From assembly GCF_048128805.1 (NCBI RefSeq), contig NC_136000.1, positions 21,942,946-22,006,945 on the forward strand: a DNA stretch of 64,000 nucleotides. The letters run 5' to 3'. This document shows positions 12,201-22,986 of this stretch, one piece after another. Source of the DNA: Centroberyx gerrardi. Its lineage: Eukaryota; Chordata; Actinopteri; Beryciformes; Berycidae. The position numbers and the translations under genes were made by a program. Positions within the stretch are counted from its first letter, which is position 1. Each line of letters starts with the position of its first letter. Under the pieces are notes generated by a model. The model made no database searches, was not told the DNA's origin, and saw nothing but the letters and a program-made list of their open reading frames with translations.

Positions 12201-13587
12201 TCTCGCTCGCAGCTTTTTTTTACATCTTCACCTAAACCTCCACGTGTCTCTCTCGTCTCCTCTACCTTTCTCATCCTCCCCCGTTCCCTTCTGTTAACTA
12301 TACTTCCTCACACCCCCACCCCCTCCCCCTCCTGCAGCCCTCTCTCTCATCACCCCTCCTTGTCCGTCCTCCCCCTTCCAGCCCTGGGACACGCGTGCGC
12401 GGCCCTGTCGGTGCTGGCGGCGGGCCTGTCGGAGCTGTGGAGGAAGGCCCACCCCCTGGTGGAGCAGACGCTGTCCGGGAAGGTCCTGCAGGTGTCGTCC
12501 ATGCCGTGCTTCCAGCTGGCGCCTCAGTACATCCTGCTGGGTCTCGCCGAGGCCCTCGTCACCCCGGCGTGTGAGTGAGAGAGAGGGCGAACTCTAAGCT
12601 CGGTTTTGCTCGACATGCCTCAGAAATGCATCAGGAAAGAGATTATGAAACAGAGATATTTACTTTGCACCGCTCTCTTCTGTCCTTATCACCCCCTCAC
12701 TGGCAGGTTCTCTCATTTCTTTCCAACTGACCCCCAGCCACATCAGAGGGATCTCCCTGCACTTCCTCACTCTGTCCTACGGAGGGGGCTGCTTCCTTGG
12801 GGCCTTCGTCACTCAGCTGGTGTACTTGCTCTCTGGAGGTTAGAAAGAATATTGCATGCTTTCCTTTCATGAATAAATGATCGTGGAAGTGGAGTATGAT
12901 AAAAAGCTTAACGATTTTCGATGTAATAAAATGTTTTATATCATTAATATGAGATGTGATTGTCCTGATGTCATTCCTGATTACAGGTAACTTCTACCCA
13001 AACGTACTCCATGATGGGAATCTGGAGAGATTTTTCTTCTTCCTGGCCTCGCTGATGGCTATAAATACTCTTGTGTGTTGGAGGATATCTTACAGGTACA
13101 GTATTACCTCTAACTACATGGACAATAAATTGAAATTAAGGCTAGAAGTAGATCCAACCATTGTCTGATTGCACTACTGAATAGCATCATGTATTTATAT
13201 GGATTAGACTGTGTGACCCATGTCCTCTGGTATTGCTTGTGTATGTTCAGGTGAATTGCTGTGCTTGCTTGTATCTATGGTACACTGACATGTTGTGGTA
13301 ATGCAGAAGAGTAAAACTGTTTTCAGCAGGAATAAGTATTGGCAAATAAAACAAAATCAACATTACATACAAACAACAAAAGTATAATGAACACATATTG
13401 TCATTGGCCTGAAGTGTCTTTTCTGTCCGTCCTGATGCTGTGCAGGTACACAGACCTGAGTGTGCAGGGCCGAGGCCTGAGCAGCAGCCCTCTGGCTGAG
13501 AAGCTGCTGCGGTACAAGGCCTGTCTGCGCTTCTACGACACTGTGGATCGCTCCTACACTCACGCCTCCATTGAATCCATCCTGTGA
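9243..13587 (+). CDS. slc15a5: Solute carrier family 15 member 5
   Basis: A member of the proton-coupled oligopeptide transporter family (POT/PTR, major facilitator superfamily), with about 12 membrane segments. Nine exons (9243-9606, 10342-10564, 11385-11554, 11642-11862, 11983-12169, 12382-12570, 12707-12838, 12987-13095, 13446-13587) give 578 residues, close to human SLC15A5 at 579. The POT signature ELCERFTFF is in helix 1. Other blocks diagnostic of SLC15A5 over SLC15A3/4 are CNMILFCTVKLGY, FPFEDFYI, FFNWFYWLVNLN, IPSGYYIQTMNSNL and GNLERFFFFLASL. The substrate of SLC15A5 is not well established. An in-frame ATG at 9108 could extend the N terminus, but 9243 gives the length seen in mammals. 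Two AATAAA signals lie at 13905-13917. Confidence 0.93.
9774..10006. mobile_element. piggyBac-like MITE in slc15a5 intron 1
   Basis: TTAA is present at both ends (9774-9777 and 10003-10006). The enclosed 225 bp start with CACTAGAAAGGCCA and end with the inverted copy TGGTCTTTCTAGTG (13 of 14 matching). TTAA target duplication with C-rich inverted ends is the piggyBac pattern. There is no transposase frame inside, so this is a non-autonomous copy. Confidence 0.7.
10817..10892. repeat. Long hairpin / palindromic repeat in slc15a5 intron 2
   Basis: The left arm at 10817-10836 begins GAAGAGGATTAGGG. It is matched over 20 of 20 bases by the inverted right arm at 10873-10892, with a 36-base loop that itself contains the inverted pair TTCTGAG/CTCAGAA. 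This is probably a small palindromic MITE; it could also form a stem-loop in the pre-mRNA. Confidence 0.65.
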
Positions 13588-14049
13588 CCTCATCATGACC
13601 TCTGCACTCGGTGGCGCTGGCGCTACACCTGTTGCTGCGATGTAAATATCTGTAACTTTGGGAATGTTGGGCGAAACTGTATGAATGAAGTGTGTAGGAT
13701 GTAAATTTTTGGTTTTGTTTGCTTTCACAAATATGATGTTACAAACTGATTTGTACAAATATCAAACTTTTCTTTTATGTCACCAGCACTTTCAAGGAAA
13801 CATTACTTTAAATTTTGACTGCCTGAACATAGGCCGCTATGCTTCTGTGGTGTGAGTGAATTATTTAGGACCTTTAAAAATGTAAACGGTATCGAATGAA
13901 ATCAAATAAACAATAAAGACATAACATTGCTATGGTAATGTTCTTTATTTGAGTGCACAAGCAAAGTAACAATGCTGATCATTTCACTGAAATTACACGA
14001 AGAATACCAATAATCTCATATGAACTTAAAAGTGGTAATCAACAATTCA

Positions 14050-14294
14050 TTACCTCCGCCAAGGAGGTTATGTTTTCGGTGCCGTTTGTTTGTTTGTTTG
14101 TCTGTTTGTTTGTCTGTTAGCAGGATTACAGAAAAACTACTGGCCCGATTTTCATGAAACTTCGTGGAAGGGTGTAGCATGGGCCAAGGAAGAACCCAAT
14201 AAATTTTGGAGCGGATCCGGATCCGACTCACGAACAAGCAATAATAGCATGAACCTTGGCGGAGGTCTGCGCTCTCCGAGTGCCCTTCTAGTTT
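14050..14294. mobile_element. Short dispersed repeat with inverted ends
   Basis: CCTCCGCCAAG at 14053-14063 is repeated exactly in inverse orientation (CTTGGCGGAGG) at 14255-14265. A (GTTT)n/(GTCT) tract follows the left end. The sequence type (CCTCCGCCAAGGAGG start, CTCTCCGAGTGCCCTTCTAG end) is one I associate with a high-copy repeat of fishes and some invertebrates; the superfamily is not certain. It lies between the convergent ends of slc15a5 and the first TRIM gene. Confidence 0.6.
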
Positions 14295-14751
14295 GACAAG
14301 AGATTCCTGAAAAGCTGATAAGTAATATAAATGATAAGTAGCAGTTGAACAACGCCTTTTTATATGGTATGTAGCATCGTTTAAGAGAAATATGCCCAAA
14401 TGGACTGCAAGTGATTCCTCTTAGCTTCACTTTTTCATTCAAAATAAAAAATTCAGTAAAAATATATAGTTTTTTATGCAGAGAAGCCCTTAGAAATGTT
14501 TGCATACATCAGCAAAAAGTGCTTTATAAAAGTAATCCTTGCACCTTACTAGATATGTTGGCTGTGAATTATTGCATTTACCTATGCATACTAAGCACTG
14601 CACTTACACAATTTTGTGTTTTCACCTCAATCTCCATATTGCTCTCTCTCATTCTTTTACCTTTCTCTGTATCCCTGCATTATAAATGTGTATAGAAACA
14701 CATGGCCCCATAGGCTAGTTCTGCAAACAACATTTATTACTGTGGATTGAT

Positions 14752-17565
14752 TTACAGTTTGCATATTTTCAGTGTTGCACCCAAATCAACACAGAACCCG
14801 GGGTAGAGAGGCTCAGTGAATCTGGTTTGGACTTGGTGCAGGCGTATAAACTCACCGTCAGAGACACTGTAGAAGCACAGGATTCCTGCACAGTAGTCGA
14901 GGTACACTCCGACTCTTGGGGAGAGCGGCGGAGGAATTTTGGCTTTGTGAATCTTGTTGTGCCAAAACGTGCAGCCGGACGGAGAGCAGACTAAACTCCA
15001 AGACAGACCGTTGTGCCCAAAACAGCAGTCGTTTCCTGAGCCTTTCCTGCTGATGCCTTTGTATGCAACGGCCACTTCGACGATGCCGCCGTCCCACTCC
15101 ACCTCCCAGTAGCGGTCGCCGGTCAGGCCGCGTTTGCACAGCGCCTGGTGGTAGTAGGTGAACCTGTCGGGGTGTTCAGGGTGAGCCTGGTCCCTGTCAC
15201 TCCATGATATCTCTCCGTTTCTGTCTGACAAGTACAGACATGCAGCCACTGTGTTGGGATCCACCTCCAGTTTGTGGTCTGTGGAGCAAGATAAAACATT
15301 CATTTGGCCTGTGTTCATGTGCACGAGTGTATGGGTGTGTGTGTGTTGCTGCTATTTGTGCAAAGTTTATTAACATAATGCTTACTTTTATATTTAGTCA
15401 AAAGATATGGCCTGGACGTTGTTTTCTCCTGCAGCATAGGAGTTTTTGACACTATGGGAACAAGAAAAAAACCAAATGTCACACTCATCATTCTCTCTAT
15501 AAAACAACATATGGTATGTTTCTTGTCTTCCCACTTATACAGTTTCGAAATCGCACTGATCATACATACGCATGTTTTTCTCAAGAACGCTCATTATTTC
15601 ATTCTTTTCTTCTTTGCACATTTTTTCCAGTTTAGATTTCTGCGCAGCGACGAACTGCATCAGCATTTCATGGCTTTTGGGTGAAGTTGTGGATGCAGGG
15701 AGGTCAGCGACGGCCTGGAAACTCTGCATAAGGTAAACAAAATGTATATTAAGAGACAGACAAAGACAGGTGGGACTAACAAGCACATTTCTCAATTTAC
15801 ACACAAAATCAGTGTGAATCAAATGTTCATACAAAAACTCTGAAATGAAAGAGTGGCAAAGTATGTCATCACCCGAAGAAACTGGATGGGATCCTCCGTT
15901 AGCGACAGCTGGTTGAGCTGATCCTCTCTCCTCCTCAGCTCAGACACTTCGCACTTCAGCTGCCCCAGCAGAGCGTTGGTGCGATCCACCGCCGCCTTCT
16001 CCGTCTCTCCAACTTTCTGTCTCATCTCGGAGCGCCTCCTCTCCACGGAGCGGACGTATGAGCAGATGTGCTCCATACACACTCGCTCAAAGTCGTCCAG
16101 CGTCTCCCATGCGGCAGCCTGGTAGGAGAAACATTTCAATTAGTCTTGTTCTCTCCACCAATGACATTTAGCGTTACACACAATTGACTCCTGTATTAGT
16201 CTAGTTTATATTTCCCCCAAATCATTTACGTATGCAATTAGATTTTTTTTTTTACATTTACTTGTTGTCCATTTTAAAATACAACCTTTACAGTATCAAA
16301 CCTAGCTTGAAATTAAAGCATAATTTTAAAAGAGAATTTCTTTTAAGTTTGTGCCAATGGTCTTGGCTGCCCCTCTCCTTCACATCATTCCTGGTGGAGT
16401 CTATACACAGGCAGCAGAGTTAGAGATATCAGGATGTTTTCCTGCCTTCAGAAGAAGCCATTTTGCAAAAGTTTGTTTTGACATTTCATTGTGCTCCAGT
16501 TACGTGTTTTCATATGGGTGTGTGTATTATGTTACGCTCTGTTTACTCAATCACATGACACCTACAGGAAGAAGTGGAAGTCTGCTAGGAAATAATCCCT
16601 CAAAAACATGTTGCCTTGCAAACTTTATTGTCACAACCTTTTCTTCTTATTTGGGGCGCCTTTGTTCACCGGGACAACAGCTAATCCAATTAGGGAGTTT
16701 GATTCTCACGTGATATTAACATTTTCACAACAGAACAATGTATTGATAAAGGCCCAAAGGAGGAGAGCCACTAATTTAGGGATGACCCCTCACCCTCATG
16801 GAGTCTGCAGTCTGTGTCAGCTCCTCTATTTCCCTCTCTGAGTCCAGCGCTCTGTGCTCAACTTCCTGCTTGGTCCTCTCCAGCTGCCTCTGTTCAAACA
16901 CAAATACAACAGCTTATCACAGCCTCGGTCAAAGCAAAAGGACAGTAAACAAATGATTTCCCAACAGCTCGGCTAACCTGCCTCTCGGCCCTCTCTGCTG
17001 CCGCTGGCACGGTGTCATGGCCTCGGTGTTGGTCCACGGTACACATCAGGCAAATGCACTGCTGGTCGGTGCGGCAGTAAATCTCCAGCAGCTTGTCGTG
17101 ACGGCGGCAGATGCTCTCGCGGACTTTCTCGGAGGCTTGCACGAGCTTGTGTTTCTTCAGCGGCGGCACCTCAAAGTGAGGGGTCAGGTGTGTCTCGCAG
17201 TACGCGGCCATGCACACCAGGCAGAACATGACGGCCGTCCGCTTTCTGTCGGTGCAGGCGTCGCACTCCACATCTCCAGGTGAAGCGCAGCGGTCGCCAG
17301 CAGCACCTGGTTGGGCGTTTTCATTACCCGCCGCCTTGCGTTTGTCCAGCAGGTCGGTCAGCAGCGTGTTCCTCTTCAGAATCGGCCTGGGTCTGAAGGT
17401 CTGCCTGCACTGGGGGCAGCTGTACCCTGCTTTCTGCCTCTCATACTGGTCCCAGAAGTTGTTGATACAGTCCATACAGTAACTGTGTCCGCAGGCCGTC
17501 GTCACTGGATCCTTCAGCAGATGTAAACAGATGGAGCAGTCGAACAGCTCCTGGTGTTCTGCCAT
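14752..17565 (-). CDS. finTRIM-like E3 ubiquitin ligase A
   Basis: A tripartite-motif protein of 558 residues in six exons (16978-17565, 16794-16889, 15873-16118, 15570-15723, 15386-15451, 14752-15278). Exon 1 carries the RING (CSIC...CGHSYC...CPQC, residues about 10-55), B-box 1 (CDAC...CLVC...CETH) and B-box 2 (CRRHDKLLEIYC...CTVDQHRGHD). Exons 2-4 encode the coiled coil. The last exon encodes PRY-SPRY (LEVDPNTV, then GDRYWEVEW and ...FCVDLG). The 96-bp second exon and the overall layout match fish finTRIM and TRIM16/25-like genes. RING and SPRY together suggest a ubiquitin ligase with a ligand-recognition domain in antiviral defence; the target is unknown. Exon 3 is 246 bp, 12 bp longer than in the neighbour. 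All zinc ligands look intact. Confidence 0.88.
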
Positions 17566-17599
17566 TTTTACTTTGCGACTCAGTGACAGTTTAGGCTAC

Positions 17600-17609
17600 T
17601 TTCAGTTTC
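17600..17609 (-). promoter_or_regulatory. ISRE-type site upstream of finTRIM A
   Basis: Minus-strand GAAACTGAAA fits the IRF/ISRE core GAAANNGAAA. It begins 35 bp upstream of the finTRIM A start codon, so it would lie in the core promoter or the very 5' UTR. This suggests induction by interferon regulatory factors. Confidence 0.6.
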
Positions 17610-19484
17610 TATCAGGGAGGAGGGGCTTTTCTCTGTGAGCGCGCGCTCACATTGGCATGTTTTGGTCCGTGTCAGTGCGATATGGTTTGGTTATTTGGTA
17701 TGCTTGAAATACATTGTTTTTCACCGCATGGGGATTTAACGTTCTATGACAAAAGGCTTTGTCAGCGTTGTGAATTGGAGGAGGGAGAAAGGAAAAAGGA
17801 AAAAAAGAAAATGTAATATATACCCAAATTTGAAAGTGCAATTTAATTCTCCAACCTCCCAAATTCCTCTTAACTTCCAGTGATAGGACCAGTTGGAGGA
17901 GCAAACATCGCTCTTTGCTGCAAATTAATCTAGTTTTGACGTCAGAAATAATATTTAACTAGCCTACTTAATATTCCACTACCACAATAACTACCACTAT
18001 TAATAACGTATTCTTATTTTTAGGCTTTGTCCAGTAGTTACTAAACATAGTGCATAGAAAGTATGTTTTGTATCCAACGAGTTTCTGTACTGTCTTCATT
18101 ACTGTTTATAATAACAATTATGTTTTATAAAAATCATTCACGCATGTGAGGTAACATATAGAGTAATTGCACATTTGAAGCTATTTTTGGTACAACAACC
18201 CTTGTGTTTTTTTTTGTTGATTTATATCTTACTAAGGTATACCTGATGATAAACTACTTGTGTTATCCCTGTTATCCGGTCTGTTGATCATGACCAAGAT
18301 AATGATTAGTTATGAATGTTCAATATTTGCTATTAGCCAAACTGAAGTGTTTGCCATTGAATCTCCCATCTCAAACTTGAAAGAGTGGAACATGAAGGAC
18401 TGAGAGAAATAATGGTCACTAAATTTAAAATGTTTAGTTCTGTCCTTTAGTTCAAACAAGCATGCCATTGCTAATGATACACAGTAATACTGGTTGTCAT
18501 GGCTGACCTCAGATGGCTGCAGGTTTGTCGCACTTCAACAAGTGTTTCCTCCTAATAGGAGTTTGCTTGGCAGAGACTGAACACAAGGAAGGAAAGGGGA
18601 ACTCTGAACTTCATTGTGGTCAAAACCCCCTGGGAAATCTCTGGTATAATTGCACTGTAAAGTCAAATGACAATGAACTTCAGCTTAACCTTTTTTAGTG
18701 AGGAAAAAGACAAACAGGGTGGAACTTCACTACCAAGCATCTCTACTATATCTACTACTAGTTGTTTTTTTTAACAAAACTGTGATAATACACCAATAGT
18801 AAATTAAACATTCACATAAAAGAAACATCACCCAAATATAAATATAATGAAAATAAATTCCATATTGCAGTAGTATCAGGTAGATTTTCAACAGAATGTG
18901 AAGTTTACTGTGTTATCTGATGCAACCTGTGCTCTGTCTATTATGTATCTATATATGTATTCATCTATGCCTGTAAAGTCTAGGGGAGTTGATTTAAAAA
19001 AATACACCCATCCTGCCTGTTTGAGAGCACCATTTTACATTCTTTTGAAAATCTACCTCTATGTTTACATGAAACTATATCATCAAGACTACAGGAAGAA
19101 AAAAAAGGAAGTATTTAATCCAGAAACAGACATTTAATGTTATAACACTTAATTCACTTTAGTAAACACAGGCCTGGGCTGATGTCAATAAATTGTAACT
19201 CCTACTCAGATAAACAGATTGCTGGCATGAAAGTATATCTCACTGTTTAACATCAGTGAAGTTATTAGCTATCTTCAGCCTTTTATTTACCAAATATGAA
19301 CATTTTAGAGGATGCAATCATCTCTGTTTTGAAAGTAATGAGCAAAGAACAGCAAACAATTTCTTTCCAAAATGGATAAACCTTTTTAGCAGCAGTGTTT
19401 AACATTTATAGAAGAAAGTGCACAGAAAATAAGCACTACGTATTATTGATGCTGCATTCAGGCGATCTTGATAATGGACGCCCT
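17610..19484. other. Gap between the two TRIM genes
   Basis: AT-rich intergenic DNA with no coding exon that I can support. Its right part is the probable 3' UTR of finTRIM B. Confidence 0.45.
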
Positions 19485-20631
19485 TTACTCTGGCAGGAGA
19501 ATCCTAACAGATGATCCTCTGGCAACCATGAACCCCGGGTGAAGAGGCTGAGAGAACGTGGCCTGAACTCTGTGCAGGAGCGTCATTTCGCCAGAATCCG
19601 CCAGACTGTAGAAAGACAGGATCCCCGCCTTATGATTCAGATACACTCCCACCCTGGAGGAGCAGGGGACGCGTACTTTAGTCTTGACTTCATCGTGCCA
19701 GAACGTGCAGCCAGACACCGAAAGGGACAAGCACCAGGACCGGTCGCTGTATCCGAAGCCGCACTCCTCCACTGCCGTCCCTTTATAGCAGACGGCGACC
19801 TCCACCCTCGGGCCCTTCCACTCCGCCTCCCAGTAGCAAACGCCAGATAAGCCTTCAGCGCACAGTACCTGGTCGTATTCTGTGAACCTCTCTGGGTGGG
19901 CCGGGTAGCTCTGGGCCTTTTTACTCCATGTCACCTTGCGGTTTCCCTCAGACAGCGAAAGGTTTTCAAATGCCGTGTTGGGATCCAGACTGAGCTGACA
20001 GGAGTCTGGAATTTAGAAACTGTTATTATTCAGTTGCTGTGATATAGTGTGTGTGTGTGTGAGTGTGTGTGTGTTTCAGAGACAGAGAGAGAGAACGAGA
20101 GAGGCACAGAGACACATGTTCATTAAGGTATTTATGTCAAAATAACACCTTACACATGGAAAACTCCTGTCTTGTCTTGGGATCAGGATCAACTTGCACT
20201 GAAACAAGAAAAAACATCACCATTGTTTTGTTATCCTGAAAACAGCACTGATGACACTTGGGAGAATCAGCAATTTTGTATATAATTTCATTGTACCAAC
20301 ATGAAGTTATTTTCTCACTTTTCTCAGCTATGTCAGCGATAGCCTTGGACATGCTTTCCAGTCTCTCTCTCACATCAGAAATCACTTTCTTGACAAACTC
20401 AAAAGGCGTGTGCAGCTGGACGCTGGCGTCAGACGTCACGTCAGATTCTGGACGGTCAAATATAGACTGGCAACTCTAGAAAGGTTTAAAAAAGAGAAAC
20501 GTAATATAAATGCAACATAAACACAGTTTGATCAAATCACACACACACAGTGTCAAAGATCATTGGACTTTCCTCTCTGAACCTCACAGACCTCAACACA
20601 GGTCTCAAGAGACTTCCTGATTAAAGAAAGG

Positions 20632-20682
<51 letters not shown>

Positions 20683-20686
20683 TTAC

Positions 20687-20731
<45 letters not shown>

Positions 20732-22479
20732 CACAGTATCTATCTACCTATCTATCTAGCTATCTATCTATCTATCTATCTATCCACAGTATCTATCTAC
20801 CTATCTATCTATGTTATGTCCACCTGCAGGAAGTGGATGTGGTCCTCGGTGAGTGAGAGCTGCTTCAGCTCCTCGTCTCTCTCCCTCAGCTCGGCGATCT
20901 CCCTCTCCAGACGCTGCTCCAGTCCCTCTGCTCGGCTCATCGCAGCCTCCTCCTGATCTCTGATCAGCTTCTTCACAGCAGAGCGCCTTTTCTCAGTCGA
21001 CAGGATTATTTCGGCAAAGGTTTTCTCGCTTTCATCGATTGCCACATCAGCAGAACACTGACAGTGCAAAAAAACAGAAAAAGAAAAAAGGATGCTCTTA
21101 ATGTCCATGAAGAAAATGGACTAAGAAATGACTGTGTGAACACGTGAGATAATATTCACCTTTAGTGTTTTCATCGTCTGCCTCAGCTGTCGCAGCTCCT
21201 TCTCTTTCTCCTGAATTCTCTGCTGGTAGCTTCGCTTTTTCTTTCCAAATTGTTTCTGAAAACAAATCATATTGTCCACCCCGCTGTTTACTCTTGAATT
21301 GTGCAGTGCCAAAACAATAGTGTAGCCTAAACACACAGGTACATCTATATTAGATTGACTGATTGATTAGTTTATTAAAGTGTCATACACACAAGATGCC
21401 CAGCCCACATGGACTTACATGACACTACCAATTAGTTACATGGGTGTAGGCCTACATCATCAAAAAATGAAAAGATTCAGCAAACTCAGATATCACACAA
21501 ACAGAATATCCTGCCATTCCCCCCCATGCTTTATAAATGAAGGGAGCAATATGGAAACTACCCTTTCTAAAACATAGTTCAAGTTTTTCATAATCATCTA
21601 GCCAGAAGAAATTCATAAAGACAGAAGACATTTTGCTATATACAACACAATTCTAAACACATTTCTACACATAATATCTGCCTATAATTACCATTGAATA
21701 TACCGACCTCTTCAACTGCCACTACATACTGGTCTAGGCAGAGATTATTCCCCATTCATGTGATTAAGTCAAATTAAGACCAATCTGTGACCCATCAGTT
21801 TTGATTTGGATTTTGATTCCACATTGATTTGCACACTACTCCTGATATTGTAACAACAAAGTCACAAGCAAGCTGACACCTGTTTGTCTGTCCTCTCTGC
21901 TGCAGCCGAGACAGTGTCGTGACCTTTGTGCTCATCCATCACACACAGCAGACAGATGCACTGGCCGTCAGTGCGGCAGTACACCTCCAGCAGTTTGTCA
22001 TGTTTAGAGCAGATCTTCTCCTGTATCGAAGCTGAGATTTCCACCAGCTTGTGCCTCTTGAACGCAGCAGATTCATAGTGGGGCTGCAGGTGGGTGGCGC
22101 AATAAGAGGCCAGACACACCAGGCAAGACTTGACAGCTTTGAGCTTCCTCACAGTGCAGAAATCACACTCCACGTCCCCCGGGCCGGCTTCGCCCTGGGC
22201 AAAAACACCACGGTCATTTTTGGCCCCTGCAGTTAGTTTTTCCACCAGCTCGGCCAGCACCGTGTTCTTGTTCAGGACAGGCCTCGGGGTGAAGGTGTGT
22301 CTGCACTGGGGACAGCTGTACACCCTACGGCCCTTCCTCTGATGCTCCTGATCCCAGTAGCCGTCGATGCAGGCCTTGCAGTAGCTGTGCCCACACTGCA
22401 GAGTCACGGGGCTCCTCAGCAGGTCCAGGCATATCGAGCAGGAAAACGGATCTGGGTCTTTGGAAATAGCCTCTGCCAT
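19485..22479 (-). CDS. finTRIM-like E3 ubiquitin ligase B
   Basis: A tandem paralogue of the neighbouring TRIM gene, 550 residues in six exons (21880-22479, 21160-21255, 20824-21057, 20319-20475, 20154-20198, 19485-20005). The 96- and 234-bp coiled-coil exons are the standard TRIM sizes. Exon 1 has the RING ([21 protein letters not shown]...CPQC), B-box 1 (CDFC...CLVC...CATH) and B-box 2 ([12 protein letters not shown]...[10 protein letters not shown]). The last exon has PRY ([18 protein letters not shown]) and SPRY ([10 protein letters not shown]...). The N-terminal exon is more alike between the two genes than the SPRY, as is usual when the ligand-binding domain evolves fastest. Its promoter has a palindromic ISRE. 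An upstream in-frame extension of the first frame was rejected because it crosses the promoter. Confidence 0.88.
20632..20815. repeat. (CTAT)n microsatellite
   Basis: A tetranucleotide tract of CTAT/ATCT repeats about 180 bp long, interrupted by CCACAGT and TACC variants. It lies in the intron just upstream of finTRIM B exon 3 and comes within about 10 bp of that exon. Confidence 0.95.
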
Positions 22480-22496
22480 CTTGACCACGGCACACT

Positions 22497-22532
22497 CTAA
22501 CTTTCGTTTCGTTTTCTGAAAACGAAAGTTAG
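22497..22532 (-). promoter_or_regulatory. Palindromic ISRE upstream of finTRIM B
   Basis: CTAACTTTCGTTT (22497-22509) and its exact inverse (22520-22532) enclose 10 bases. On the minus strand the right-to-left reading contains GAAAACGAAACGAAAG, which is an IRF/ISRE array (GAAA-N2-GAAA-N1-GAAA). It starts 17 bp upstream of the finTRIM B start codon. The inverted arm gives a GAAA element on the other strand too, facing tmem17. Confidence 0.65.
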
Positions 22533-22986
22533 ACAGTATGGGAGTGGTTATAATGTCTGTTGTCTGACTAGCTCTCCGCAGATAAAATGTAATACAGATG
22601 CCAAATAAAGAAGTAGCGACCTTTAAGCTACTCCACAAATAAATCAACTTGTCAAAAATACACCAGCTTAACAATGTTTTGAATATTTTACTTTATAGTC
22701 GAACTTACTTCTCCTCGAGGCATTGCCCTCCCCTTGTATTGTTCATAGTTAATATTACGGTGTGATAAAACATAAAGAAATTTGTTTCTTTTTATGATAT
22801 CTAAATATTTAGAGGGGATGAAACGAGGAGACAACATAGGAATCGAGGAGACACCATATGAAACGAGGGGACACATTTTCATGCGAGATTTGAGCAGAAC
22901 GCGAGATTTCTGTGGTAGTCAAGGAAACTGTGAGGAGTCGGTCTAGTCCTGATGATGTTTGTGTTCGGCACAGAGCGTTTTGAACG

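Noticed and set aside
21862-22674. N-terminal extension of finTRIM B by 65 codons
   Set aside because: It runs through the palindromic ISRE and promoter; the RING protein has a well-placed MAEA start at 22479.
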